From NCBI RefSeq assembly GCF_009696465.1, contig NZ_VULX01000007.1:1-64000 (forward strand): DNA of 64,000 nt. The letters run 5' to 3'. This DNA is from Inconstantimicrobium porci. Its GTDB lineage: Bacteria; Bacillota; Clostridia; Clostridiales; Clostridiaceae. A program made the position numbers and the translations under genes. Below the pieces are notes generated by a model. It worked only from the letters and a program-made list of their open reading frames with translations, was not told the origin of the DNA and made no database searches. This document shows, piece after piece, positions 35,472 through 44,305 of the stretch. The first letter of the stretch is position 1. Each line of letters opens with the position of its first letter.

Positions 35472-36422
35472 ATGATAGAAAAGATTAAAAATAATTTAAA
35501 TAAACTAGATAGATATTATAGAGAAGCTGAAGAAAAATTAAGATATGACGGAAATAAAATAAACAATTTTGCTTCAATAGTATACTGTAATGAAGATAGA
35601 GAATTGAATTATGATCTTATTAAAAGAATTAGGAAATATATTATCAAAGTTACGCCATGGTTTTCAAGCTTTCGAGGAGATTCTTTAAATATGCTTTCAA
35701 TACTGCTTTCTACAGAAGATGAGTGGCAGCAGACTTTTGAAAAGATAAACGAATGGGAAGAAAGCTTAAGAAATGAAGGCCTTAAGGAGTCAGCATATCT
35801 TGCAATATCATCATGGGTGTTAGCAAAGTGCGCAGGAAACAGAAATAAAGATATAGTAATTAAAAGAATAGTAATGTTTTATTCGTTCATGCATAAAAAT
35901 TATACCAATATTACATCAAGTGATGATTATCTTGTATGTATACTGCTTGCATTAACAGATATAAGTACAGAGGATTACAGGGTTATTCTTGACAGTGCGC
36001 TTAAGGATGTAAAAGAGAAAGAATATACAACTAATAATGGTGCACAGAGCCTTGTGAACGTACTAGCATTAGATGTGGACAGTTATGATGAAAACATGAA
36101 TAAGACAGAACAAATACTTGTAAAATCAAAAGAAATTGGCTATGCATTACCTACGCACTATGTATCAATTGCTGCAGCAGCATCTATGTTTATAGAAGAT
36201 GCAGATAAATTTGTTGAAGAGTCAAGAAAATCATCAGAATATCTAGAGCAGTTTGAAGAGTATACATTCTATATGGATAAGTCATTCAGATATGTTCTTT
36301 CCATGATCGTAGTTTTGGGAGAGTATAATGTAAATAAAATTATATTAAACGCAGTAATAGCTATGTGTATTTCATATGAATTAGACGGACAAGCCAAGTC
36401 TCTTTTAAGTTCAACAATTTAA
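35472..36422 (+). CDS. DUF4003 family protein
   Basis: 316 residues, mostly helical and soluble. The pattern IVYCNEDRELNYDLIKRIRK and TPWFSSFRGDSLNMLSILL (about 28-80) fits the DUF4003 family of Firmicutes. No catalytic motif is visible and the function is unknown. Followed after 21 bases by a small membrane protein gene, so they may form an operon. Confidence 0.7.
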   Translation: MIEKIKNNLNKLDRYYREAEEKLRYDGNKINNFASIVYCNEDRELNYDLIKRIRKYIIKVTPWFSSFRGDSLNMLSILLSTEDEWQQTFEKINEWEESLRNEGLKESAYLAISSWVLAKCAGNRNKDIVIKRIVMFYSFMHKNYTNITSSDDYLVCILLALTDISTEDYRVILDSALKDVKEKEYTTNNGAQSLVNVLALDVDSYDENMNKTEQILVKSKEIGYALPTHYVSIAAAASMFIEDADKFVEESRKSSEYLEQFEEYTFYMDKSFRYVLSMIVVLGEYNVNKIILNAVIAMCISYELDGQAKSLLSSTI

Positions 36423-36443
36423 AAATAATGAAGGTGTTATTTT

Positions 36444-36836
36444 ATGACAAAATCAAAGAAAAAGAAGAGAAAATTAAAAAAGACAAGTAAACTAAAAATA
36501 TGGAGTTTAATCTTTATGTATTTATTATCTCTTATGCTGGTTGTAGCATCTATATTAGATATTGCAGAAATTAATGTGCCATATTATAGTGATGCAACAG
36601 AAACGCAGAATATGATGGTATTGATTTTATCAGTAATACATTTGATTTTTATCATAATATCTAATGTTGGCGTAAAAACAGTAAATATCATAATGTTTAT
36701 AAATTCAGTGTTTTTGGCTATTATAATAATAATATCGTTTAAATTTTTGCTGATAGGTTGTATAATTAGTGTTGTACTTGTAGTGCTAGATTTATTTTAT
36801 TTATGCACTATTTATGAAAATAGTAAAAAATCATAA
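36444..36836 (+). CDS. Small membrane protein, function unknown
   Basis: 130 residues. A Lys/Arg-rich N-terminus (1-20) and four predicted transmembrane helices (about 24-44, 58-76, 81-100, 102-122). AAGGTG upstream of the ATG. I recognise no family. Confidence 0.7.
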   Translation: MTKSKKKKRKLKKTSKLKIWSLIFMYLLSLMLVVASILDIAEINVPYYSDATETQNMMVLILSVIHLIFIIISNVGVKTVNIIMFINSVFLAIIIIISFKFLLIGCIISVVLVVLDLFYLCTIYENSKKS

Positions 36837-36856
36837 TAGTTTATGGAGGAAGTCAC

Positions 36857-37516
36857 ATGAATAAACAACAATTAGCTGGAATGATTGATCATACTATATT
36901 AAAGGCGAATGCTTCAGAAGCAGAAGTTAGAAAGGTTTGTGAAGAAGCTTTAGAATATGGATTTGCATCTGTATGTATAAATCCTGCAAATATCTCATTA
37001 GCAAGTGAACTGCTTAAAGGAAGTAAAGTAAAAGTTTGTACAGTAATAGGTTTTCCTTTAGGTGCAAATACTTCTGCAGTCAAAGCATTTGAAACAGATG
37101 ATGCTATTAAAAATGGTGCACAGGAAGTTGATATGGTAATAAATATTGGAAAACTAAAAGACAAGGATTATGAATATGTTAAAAATGATATTAAAGCTGT
37201 TGTTGATGCTGCAAAAGGCAGAGCGTTAAGCAAAGTAATTATAGAAACTTGTCTTCTTACTGATGAAGAAAAAGTAAAGGCATGTGAGCTTGCAAAAGAA
37301 GCTGGTGCAGATTATGTTAAGACATCAACAGGTTTTTCAACTGGAGGAGCGACTCCAGAAGATATTAAGCTTATGAGAGAAACAGTGGGACCAGAAATGG
37401 GAGTTAAAGCTTCAGGCGGAGTAAGAACTTACGAAGATGCAATGGCTGTTTTAGAAAACGGGGCAACAAGAATAGGAGCTTCAGCTTCAATAGCAATCGT
37501 AGAAAAAGCAGAATAA
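36857..37516 (+). CDS. deoC: Deoxyribose-phosphate aldolase
   Basis: 219 residues. Cleaves 2-deoxyribose-5-phosphate to glyceraldehyde-3-phosphate and acetaldehyde. [14 protein letters not shown] at the start, [19 protein letters not shown] (about 60-78), [12 protein letters not shown], and the Schiff-base lysine in [15 protein letters not shown] (about 152-166). The second lysine is in [19 protein letters not shown] ribosome site; an intrinsic terminator follows. Confidence 0.96.
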   Translation: MNKQQLAGMIDHTILKANASEAEVRKVCEEALEYGFASVCINPANISLASELLKGSKVKVCTVIGFPLGANTSAVKAFETDDAIKNGAQEVDMVINIGKLKDKDYEYVKNDIKAVVDAAKGRALSKVIIETCLLTDEEKVKACELAKEAGADYVKTSTGFSTGGATPEDIKLMRETVGPEMGVKASGGVRTYEDAMAVLENGATRIGASASIAIVEKAE

Positions 37517-37517
37517 T

Positions 37518-37543
37518 AAAAAGGCACCGAAAGGTGCTTTTTT
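37518..37543 (+). terminator. Terminator of deoC
   Basis: GGCACC-GAAA-GGTGC stem followed by six T, starting 2 bases after the stop codon. Confidence 0.9.
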
Positions 37544-37741
37544 AATTCATAATTCATAGTTAATAGTTCATCATTAAGGATTGAACTGCCAAGAGGCAGT
37601 TCTAAAAAGAGGATTGTCCTCTTTGAAACTCTGCTTAATGGTTTATTGTAAGAGGTTTGGAGGATTTGTCTCCATTTATTAAAATTCATAAACAGAGGGC
37701 ATGAATTTTGTCCTTCATTATGCATTATGACTTATGAATTT
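37544..37741 (+). repeat. Modular hairpin element E6
   Basis: Arms of AATTCATA words (37544-37573) and ATTATGAA/TTATGAATT words (37714-37741). Modules: GAACTGCC/GGCAGTTC (B), AGAGGAT-TGT-CCTCT (C), GAGGTTTGGAGGATTTGTCTCC (D) and AAATTCAT/ATGAATTT (F). Confidence 0.85.
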
Positions 37742-37776
37742 ATTATTAGATGGTCATGATTTTATATAAATTGAAA

Positions 37777-37911
37777 TTAAAATTCTGCTTTTAGAATTAA
37801 ATTTTTATACTTATCTATGTAAGGAAAACCTTGTGTTTTTGCACACTCAATAGCTTCCGCAGTATTGTATTCAAGTCTTTTATTAATAAATTTTACCTTT
37901 TCATTAGAAAA
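37777..37911 (-). pseudogene. Possible C-terminal remnant of a disrupted gene
   Basis: On the minus strand 44 sense codons run between stops and read FSNEKVKFINKR, LEYNTAEAIECAKTQG, then FPYIDKYKNLILKAEF. The composition looks coding, but there is no start codon with a ribosome site. The reading frame is cut exactly where a partial hairpin element begins (37908). I do not recognise the family. Confidence 0.3.
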
Positions 37912-37966
37912 TTAGCAGGCAAAGCAAAGCTAATTTTATCCGCAATTATACATTATACATTTTTAG
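37908..37966 (+). repeat. Modular hairpin element, fragment (E6b)
   Basis: Module F variant AAATTAGC/GCTAATTT followed by TATCC and a right arm of ATTATACATT words. The left half is missing. The remaining bases up to 38160 show no gene that I can support. Confidence 0.65.
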
Positions 37967-38177
37967 ATGCTTGTACTGAACTATATGAGATGCTCATTAG
38001 TGTACAACCATGTATTTATTATACATGATATCGTTGGGATTTCAAAAAAAACATTTATTTTGTAAAAATGATTATCTAAATATGGTATAGAAGAATATTA
38101 ATATAATAAGATTATATAAAAAAGGGAGGGAGACTCTTAAGAAGAAAAGAAAACTTTTCTTGCTTGTGGGTGCAATT

Positions 38178-40490
38178 ATGGTAAAAGAGTTAACTCCAGC
38201 TCAGGTTGTATTTAACTTTGAAAAGATAGATATAGCTAAAGGGCTTAAAGGAAATTCACAGGATTACATTCCCAACATGGACTCAATTTATGACAGTATA
38301 GATCAATCTCTCAGCATAAGACGTGAAGGATACAATCTATATATAATAGATAATTTCTCCAAAGAAAAACTGAATGAAATTATTAAGTGTGTGAGCAGAA
38401 AATTAACAGAAAAGAATAAACCGAAAGATATTTTATATGTAACTTATGAAGAGAAAAGAGAACCAAAAGCTATGTTCCTTTCTAATGGTATGGGGCAGAG
38501 GTTTAAGGAGTGCATTGATAAGCTCAAAAAAGAATATCAGGAAAAAATATTTGATTTTTATAATTCATCATTAAGCAGTGAGAAGGATAACATCATCGAT
38601 GGATTAGCTCAAAAGAGAAATCAGTATATGGATGAACTAACAGAAATGGCAGAAAAGGCTGGTTTTAACTTGAAAACAACTATGAGTGGTTTTGCATTTA
38701 TACCACTAAAGGAAAATGAAACAGCCATGACAGAAAAGGAATACGATGAACTGAAGAGTGAGAAGAAAGTGGATATTGCAGATAAAGCTGCAGAACTTAA
38801 GGCAGAGGCACAAAAAGTACTTGAAAAACTTAAGGAACTAGAGCTTGCTGCAAAATGCAAATTAAAAGAAATATTGAAGAAAACTCTTAGCGATGAGATG
38901 AAGGATATTAAAAACAGCATTAAAAATAAATTGGAAAATGAACAGCAGGCTGTTTTTTATATAGATAAATTGTGTGATTTCACAGAGAAGAGTTTAGTTG
39001 ATAATTATTCCATAAGTTATGAATCAGATGTTGAAGAAATAGAGTATATATTATCTAAATATAATGTTAATCTTCTTGTTGATAATAGTAGTAATAAAAG
39101 TCCACTTGTAATATATGAGGAAAATCCCACAGTTCAGAATTTGATTGGAGATATAGAATATGAAACTGATAAGGGAGCATATATTACAGATATCAGCCTT
39201 ATAAAAGCAGGAGATATTTTAAGGGCAAATGAAGGATGCCTTATATTAAATGCAAATTCTGTTGCTAATACAGCAGGTAGTTATCAGCAGCTTAGAAAGT
39301 TCCTGTTCAGTGGCAAAGTTAATTTTGATTATAATAAAAGCAATCTAGAACTTCTCACACTTAATACTATAAAACCTGAACCTATAAAAGCTGATGTTAA
39401 GGTTATATTGATTGGTGATTTTACTTTATACAATTTGTTTTATTCTTATGATGATGAATTTAAAAAAATATTTAAACTGACATCTGAGTACAATCCTATA
39501 GTATCTTTGAATTCAAGAGGAAATGATAATTCAGCATTGGTATCATATATTATGAAATTGATAACAGATAATAATCTACTACCTATTGAAGAAGAGGCAC
39601 TTGTAGAGGTTGCAAGAATTCTTTCCAGAAAGGCAGAATGTAGGAATAAAATTATTCTTGATGAAATGGAAATAGATAAGATGTTATTTATTTCAAATGA
39701 TAAGGCAGTAAAAGAGGGGCGTAAGTCTATATGCAGGAAAAATATTGTGGATATCTATAATAAAAAGAGCCTTCTTCAGCAGGAGATGCTTGACTATTAT
39801 CTTGATAGAAAAATAAATATTGATGTAACTTCTAAGATTTCAGGTAGCATTAATGGTTTGTCAGTAATTGATACAGGCAGAGAAAGCTTTGGGAAGCCTA
39901 TAAGGATAACATGTTTATGCAGCAAAGGTTCAGGTAAATTGCTAGATTTTCAGAAGGAAAATAATCTAAGCGGGCCAATTCATGAGAAATCAATTAGCAT
40001 ATTAAGTTCTTTATTTAATTCATTTATAGATCCTTATTCTAAATTACCAGTGGATTTTAATCTTAGTTTTGAACAGATTTATGGAAAACTGGAAGGCGAT
40101 AGCGCATCAGTAGCGGAGATAGTATGTATGATATCTGCTTTAAGCAGAATAGGAGTAAGGCAGAACATTGCAGTTACTGGCTCTGTTAATCAGTTTGGAG
40201 ATGTACAGCCTATAGGGGGCGTAAATGAGAAAATAGAGGGATTTTTTAATATATGCAATACTTTGGATACTATAGAAAATAAAGGAGTGCTTATTCCATC
40301 AGCCAATGTAGATGATGTGGTTCTTAATGAAGAGGTTGAAAATGCTATTAAACAGGGAAAATTTAAACTTTATTCAATGGATACAATTTATGATGCGATA
40401 GAAGTTTTAATGTGTGACAAGAAGACAAAAGTAGGCGATGTGTTAAAGAAAATCAAAATTGAATTAAAGCTCTACGAAAATAATAAATAG
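38178..40490 (+). CDS. Lon-like protease with degenerate ATPase domain (AAA_32/LonB type)
   Basis: 770 residues from the ATG at 38178. The C-terminal Lon protease domain is intact: catalytic Ser in GDSASVAE (about residue 643) and Lys in GGVNEKIEG (about 684). The N-terminal part has the AAA_32 layout, with a long coiled coil (about 190-270) inserted. Where relatives carry Walker A, this protein reads NLYIIDNFSKEKL; the Walker B-like LILNA has Asn instead of Asp. It is thus probably an ATP-independent protease. The start is uncertain: a GGGAGGG at 38124-38130 points to a non-standard CTT at 38136, after which LKKKRKLFLLVGAIM reads in frame. Confidence 0.85.
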   Translation: MVKELTPAQVVFNFEKIDIAKGLKGNSQDYIPNMDSIYDSIDQSLSIRREGYNLYIIDNFSKEKLNEIIKCVSRKLTEKNKPKDILYVTYEEKREPKAMFLSNGMGQRFKECIDKLKKEYQEKIFDFYNSSLSSEKDNIIDGLAQKRNQYMDELTEMAEKAGFNLKTTMSGFAFIPLKENETAMTEKEYDELKSEKKVDIADKAAELKAEAQKVLEKLKELELAAKCKLKEILKKTLSDEMKDIKNSIKNKLENEQQAVFYIDKLCDFTEKSLVDNYSISYESDVEEIEYILSKYNVNLLVDNSSNKSPLVIYEENPTVQNLIGDIEYETDKGAYITDISLIKAGDILRANEGCLILNANSVANTAGSYQQLRKFLFSGKVNFDYNKSNLELLTLNTIKPEPIKADVKVILIGDFTLYNLFYSYDDEFKKIFKLTSEYNPIVSLNSRGNDNSALVSYIMKLITDNNLLPIEEEALVEVARILSRKAECRNKIILDEMEIDKMLFISNDKAVKEGRKSICRKNIVDIYNKKSLLQQEMLDYYLDRKINIDVTSKISGSINGLSVIDTGRESFGKPIRITCLCSKGSGKLLDFQKENNLSGPIHEKSISILSSLFNSFIDPYSKLPVDFNLSFEQIYGKLEGDSASVAEIVCMISALSRIGVRQNIAVTGSVNQFGDVQPIGGVNEKIEGFFNICNTLDTIENKGVLIPSANVDDVVLNEEVENAIKQGKFKLYSMDTIYDAIEVLMCDKKTKVGDVLKKIKIELKLYENNK

Positions 40491-40673
40491 ATAAGAAAGT
40501 AGAGAGATGAGAAGAGGAAGAAACTCCCCATTAAAGGGGAGTTTCAATATAACAGGACAAATTCAATTGAAAAACTATTTGAATTGAGAAGTTTGCAGGT
40601 GAAACCTCCATTATAATTTAGAAATCAGTTATGATGATTGCAACCTTTGATCTAATCTCTTATCCCATATCTC
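40488..40673 (+). repeat. Modular hairpin element E7
   Basis: Arms of GATAAGA/AGAGATGAG words (left) and CTAATCTCTTATC words (right). Modules: AAACTCCCC/GGGGAGTTT (B), AATTCAATTGAAAA...TTTGAATTG (E position), GTTTGCAGGTGAAAC (D), AAATCAGTTATGATGATT (F). Begins in the stop codon of the protease gene. Confidence 0.8.
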
Positions 40674-40706
40674 GAATTTTTAATGAAACTTAAAAATAAA
40701 ACCTGC

Positions 40707-40735
40707 TTGAATAAATTGGATATATATGGTAAAAT
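40707..40735 (+). promoter_or_regulatory. Candidate sigma-A promoter upstream of spoIIA
   Basis: TTGAAT (40707-40712), 17-base spacer, TAAAAT (40730-40735). The spoIIA operon is usually driven by sigma-H; a GGAAT at 40770 could belong to such a site but its -35 is poor. Confidence 0.45.
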
Positions 40736-40829
40736 ATTGAAAAAGAAGTTAGGCGGGAGGTGGACAGGAATATTTTAAATTGAGACTGTATTAATTGACT
40801 TTTAAATAATTTAAAAAAATTCCGGGCTT

Positions 40830-41165
40830 ATGTATTTAAAATTTGATATGAAAAATGGAATCCTTATAGTGACACTTATAGGTGAGCTTGATCATCATAG
40901 TGCAGAAGAAGCAAGAATTAAGATAGATGACATGATAGATAGGGAGAAGATAAACAAAGTTATTTTAGATTTTTCTTCAGTAGGATTTATGGATAGTTCA
41001 GGTATAGGCATGGTACTGGGAAGATATAAAAAGCTTCTTGTAAAAAAAGGTGAACTTGCTGCTGTTAATTTAAACAGCAGTGTTAAGAGAGTATTTGAAT
41101 TATCTGGAATGTTTAAAGTAATAAAAAATTATAAAGACTTGCAAGAAGCAGTTAGTTGCATGTAG
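40830..41165 (+). CDS. spoIIAA: Anti-sigma F factor antagonist SpoIIAA
   Basis: 111 residues, STAS domain. The phosphorylated serine is in [15 protein letters not shown] (about residues 54-68). Unphosphorylated SpoIIAA binds SpoIIAB and frees sigma-F in the forespore. First gene of the spoIIA operon; the ribosome site is weak. spoIIAB follows after 13 bases. Confidence 0.96.
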   Translation: MYLKFDMKNGILIVTLIGELDHHSAEEARIKIDDMIDREKINKVILDFSSVGFMDSSGIGMVLGRYKKLLVKKGELAAVNLNSSVKRVFELSGMFKVIKNYKDLQEAVSCM

Positions 41166-41178
41166 CGGAGGGGTTTTG

Positions 41179-41610
41179 ATGATAGATAATAAGATGAAAA
41201 TAGAATTTATGAGCAGGTCAGAAAATGAATCATTTGCAAGAGTTGCAGTAGCTTCATTTGTTTTGCAGCTTGATCCAACAATGGATGAGATTTCCGATAT
41301 AAAGACTGCAGTATCAGAAGCTGTGACTAATGCCATAATACATGGTTATGAAGGAGATACAAGTAAAACTGTAAAAATGGAATGCAGCATAGAAGGAAGA
41401 AACGTAACTGTCACAGTAGTTGATGAAGGAGTTGGAATAGAAAACATTGAAAGGGCACGCGAACCTCTTTATACATCAAGGCCAGATCTTGAAAGATCAG
41501 GAATGGGATTTACAATGATGGAAACTTTCATGGATAGTGTGGAGGTGTACAGCGAGAAAGGGCATGGTACTAAAATTGTAATGAAAAAAGCATTTAAGGC
41601 TATCAGTTAG
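41179..41610 (+). CDS. spoIIAB: Anti-sigma F factor and kinase SpoIIAB
   Basis: 143 residues from the ATG at 41179 (GGAGGGG upstream). GHKL-type kinase: N box [15 protein letters not shown] (about 47-61), G1 DEGVGI, and G2 [14 protein letters not shown]. It binds and inhibits sigma-F and phosphorylates SpoIIAA. Lies between its two partners, with 8 bases to sigF. Confidence 0.97.
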   Translation: MIDNKMKIEFMSRSENESFARVAVASFVLQLDPTMDEISDIKTAVSEAVTNAIIHGYEGDTSKTVKMECSIEGRNVTVTVVDEGVGIENIERAREPLYTSRPDLERSGMGFTMMETFMDSVEVYSEKGHGTKIVMKKAFKAIS

Positions 41611-41618
41611 GTGATGTT

Positions 41619-42377
41619 ATGGGTGCAGAAAATTATAATAATAAAGAAGAACTGACCTATAAGGATAATGACAGGCTGTTATTAGATGCGAAAAATGGTG
41701 ATAAAGATGCCATGGATAAACTTATAAAATTAAATCTGCCGCTTGTTTCATCAATAAGCAAGAAATTTATTAACAGGGGCTATGAATACGAAGATATTTA
41801 TCAGATTGGATCTATAGGTCTTGTAAAAGCAATACAAAATTTTGATTCATCATTTAATGTTAAGTTTTCAACTTATGCTGTTCCAATGATTATGGGTGAA
41901 ATTAAGAGATTTTTAAGGGATGATGGCATGATAAAAGTAAGCCGTGGTACTAAAAGTCTTGCAAAACAACTTCATTTTGAAAAAGAGGAACTGGCTAAAA
42001 AGTTAGATAGGGAGCCTACTATTGATGAACTAGCTGAGTACTCAGGGTATAATAAAGAAGAGATTTTATTTGCCTTAGAATCTACAGCAGGAATACAATA
42101 TCTATATGATACAGTTCATCAGGATGATGGTGCACCCGTATTGCTTATAGACAAGATAAAGCAGAATGATGATGATAATACGGATCTTATAAACAGAATA
42201 GCGCTGAAAGAAGCACTAGCTAATCTTGAAGCAAAATCAAGACAGATAATTATGCTTAGATATTTTAAAGATAAGACACAGGTACAAGTGGCAAAGATGC
42301 TTGGCATAAGTCAGGTGCAGGTCTCTAGAATTGAAAAGAAGGTACTATTGGAGATTAGGAATAGCCTTAAGGAATAA
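41619..42377 (+). CDS. sigF: Forespore sigma factor SigF (SpoIIAC)
   Basis: 252 residues. Region 2 is clear (EYEDIYQIGSIGLVKAIQNF, FSTYAVPMIMGEIKRFLRD, about 55-108), region 3 (REPTIDELAEYSG) and region 4 with helix-turn-helix (QVQVAKMLGISQVQVSRIE, near 225). Directs early forespore transcription. AGGTGATG ribosome site. In many clostridia spoVA genes follow; here an islet of two minus-strand genes intervenes. Confidence 0.96.
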   Translation: MGAENYNNKEELTYKDNDRLLLDAKNGDKDAMDKLIKLNLPLVSSISKKFINRGYEYEDIYQIGSIGLVKAIQNFDSSFNVKFSTYAVPMIMGEIKRFLRDDGMIKVSRGTKSLAKQLHFEKEELAKKLDREPTIDELAEYSGYNKEEILFALESTAGIQYLYDTVHQDDGAPVLLIDKIKQNDDDNTDLINRIALKEALANLEAKSRQIIMLRYFKDKTQVQVAKMLGISQVQVSRIEKKVLLEIRNSLKE

Positions 42378-42433
42378 TATTGACCATTGATCAATGTTAG
42401 ATTAAGGATGAAACTCCAAGGGAGTTTTAGAAA

Positions 42434-42636
42434 AGTGAATAGTGAACAGAGAATAACGAATAGTTAAGGAAAGAACTTCGCTAAAGCGCAGTTCAAAAAT
42501 ACAGGCGAAATTACGTTCTGTAATTTCGCAGGAGGTTTGGAGGGCCTGCCCTCCATTCTATTAAATTCATAAGCATGGCGCAATGAATTTTATCCATAAC
42601 TATTCACTATTCACTGTTCGTTATTAGTTGTTCACT
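42434..42636 (+). repeat. Modular hairpin element E8
   Basis: Arms of GTGAATA/GTGAACA/AACGAATA words (42434-42465) and TATTCAC/GTTCGTTATT words (42599-42636), strongly complementary. Modules: GAACTTCG/CGCAGTTC (B), GCGAAATTACG/GTAATTTCGC (E), GGAGGTTTGGAGG/CCTCC (D), AAATTCAT/ATGAATTTT (F). A lone B-type hairpin of another copy precedes it at 42403-42428. Confidence 0.88.
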
Positions 42637-42667
42637 AAATAGTGCTGGTTGAAGTAATTATATAACA

Positions 42668-42708
42668 AAAATAAGGGCGCATCTGCTTTTGCAGATACGC
42701 CTTTGTTT
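42668..42708. terminator. Bidirectional terminator between convergent sigF and the islet
   Basis: AAGGGCG-C-ATCTGC (42673-42686) pairs with GCAGAT-A-CGCCTTT (42691-42704) around TTTT. An A run upstream gives the T tract on the minus strand. Confidence 0.8.
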
Positions 42709-42731
42709 CTCTGTAGGAGAAACATCCTTAA

Positions 42732-43706
42732 CTATACATTATTATTGTCTTTGTTTTCTCTTTCAATTTTAGTTTTCAGCAGATTCATTATGCCTTTTAT
42801 ATCTGACGGGTTACTCCTGTAATCATTGAGATATAAATATTCCATAATGTTATTTAGAGTCATGTCTTTATGTGTTTTATTTTCAATATCTATTAAGCGC
42901 CATGCTATACCTGAAAGCCAGATTGATTTGTTTGATACATACTGTACACCTAATATTTTTTTAAACATCATCATCCTTCGCTTGATTGCATTTTCCTTTA
43001 ATGGTGGATTGATTTCACCTGTATAATTATCATATTTTCTGCCTTTAATTATATATGGGCTGTCTTCATTTAATGTTTTGAAATCTTTACCATCCTTATA
43101 AGTAAGATACTTACATTCATTTATTGCATTAAATATTATTGTGCAAGACTTATCGTCAAGTCTTATACGCTGACCATTTTTTAACTTAATGCATCTGTTC
43201 TTATAATTAAACTGATTAATCTTAAGAGAAAGCATATCTTTATAACCTTCACCCATGATTCCGTTCCAGGCAAGAACAAGAATAACTTTATCTTGATAAT
43301 TTTTAAGCTTATCTACGATTTTGAATAACTCGTTACAAGTTACGAATTTACCTTCGTATTTGGCTTTAAACAAGATTTCATCGAAATCACTGTTTTTAAT
43401 TAGCTGTATGCCTGGAGAAGGAACTGTAATAAGGTTATTTTCTTTTGCGAAGTCTGTATAAGCACGAATTCTGCTTACGTTGCTTGAAATTACTGTTTTC
43501 TTGCTGCTTCTAAGGCTTGCAAGAAAAGTTTTTAGTTCAATTAGATTAAAATCATACAAGTCTTTGCAAAAAAGTTCTTCAAAGGGCCTTACTTTATGAA
43601 AAAGAGTCTGGATAGTTTTTAAACTGCCTTCTGAATAATTATTCTTAGCAGACTCTAAAAAATTATTTTTATTAGAAATTAAAGTTTCAGAATTAAAATT
43701 TTTCAT
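42732..43706 (-). CDS. Tyrosine-recombinase-fold protein without catalytic residues (MrpR-like)
   Basis: 324 residues. N-terminal SAM-like core-binding domain (about 20-105: TIQTLFHKVRPFEELFCKDL, LIELKTFLASLRSSKKTV), then a region that looks like the recombinase catalytic domain. Where an integrase has the first catalytic Arg (GLRxSEL), this protein has NGIMGEGYKDMLSLK; the HxxR box reads SGIAWRLID, and no clear tyrosine box is seen. It resembles the repressor MrpR of SP-beta-like phages, which uses this fold to bind DNA only; that assignment is an inference. GGGGGG precedes the ATG. Lies with 43786 on the minus strand between sigF and spoVAC. Confidence 0.6.
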   Translation of the reverse strand: MKNFNSETLISNKNNFLESAKNNYSEGSLKTIQTLFHKVRPFEELFCKDLYDFNLIELKTFLASLRSSKKTVISSNVSRIRAYTDFAKENNLITVPSPGIQLIKNSDFDEILFKAKYEGKFVTCNELFKIVDKLKNYQDKVILVLAWNGIMGEGYKDMLSLKINQFNYKNRCIKLKNGQRIRLDDKSCTIIFNAINECKYLTYKDGKDFKTLNEDSPYIIKGRKYDNYTGEINPPLKENAIKRRMMMFKKILGVQYVSNKSIWLSGIAWRLIDIENKTHKDMTLNNIMEYLYLNDYRSNPSDIKGIMNLLKTKIERENKDNNNV

Positions 43707-43785
43707 AGTCCCCCCTAAAAAAGTGCTAAAACATATTTAAGAAAGTACATTAAGAGAATGACTTTCAACTTTTTTTATTATTGTA

Positions 43786-44136
43786 TTAGTTATACGATAT
43801 GAATAAATTTTTACTAGCTGCTATTTCTTTATCATCAAACCAAAGTTTTGGTTCACTAATCTTTACAAACTCTAAGAGAGATTTCTTATCTATACGATAA
43901 TTTAAATCTGATAGAGAAAGGATATTTTTCCTTACTTCATTAGTTAAAAGACATAGTTCTGCATCTGATATATTAAAGCAATCTACAGTAGAAATATTAA
44001 AGATCGAATTAATCTTAGTAAATTCAATTCTGTTTAATAAATTGTTTATTACATGTGATGAGAACTCCTTATTATCATTTAACTTTTGAATAACAGCAGA
44101 TAATTTTATTTCCAAATCTCTTCTGTTTTTGCGCAT
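43786..44136 (-). CDS. Hypothetical protein, partner of the recombinase-fold gene
   Basis: 116 residues, helical, basic N-terminus (MRKNRRDLEIKLSAVIQKL). No domain recognised. GGAGG lies 8 bases before the ATG. It is upstream of the MrpR-like gene on the same strand with an 80-base gap, so the two may be co-transcribed. Both are absent from the usual sigF-spoVA neighbourhood. Confidence 0.6.
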   Translation of the reverse strand: MRKNRRDLEIKLSAVIQKLNDNKEFSSHVINNLLNRIEFTKINSIFNISTVDCFNISDAELCLLTNEVRKNILSLSDLNYRIDKKSLLEFVKISEPKLWFDDKEIAASKNLFISYN

Positions 44137-44305
44137 CAGTAAGCCTCCAAGATTTCTTCTTACAATATATTTATTAAATTCTATACGAAATAATTACTGT
44201 CATAGAGAAAATATGTGAGTGAATTTTTATAAAAAGTAATATTTAAGTGCTTTGTAGTAAAGAATAAAATACATAATACTAATATTTATAGGAAGGTGAA
44301 TCTTT

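Noticed and set aside
37831-38028. Plus-strand frame of 65 codons between deoC and the protease gene
   Set aside because: No ribosome site, odd composition, and it runs through a hairpin-element fragment and a minus-strand coding-like remnant.
40740-40775. Sigma-H promoter for spoIIA
   Set aside because: A GGAAT is present, but the -35 part does not fit the AGGA-type consensus well enough to list as a feature.
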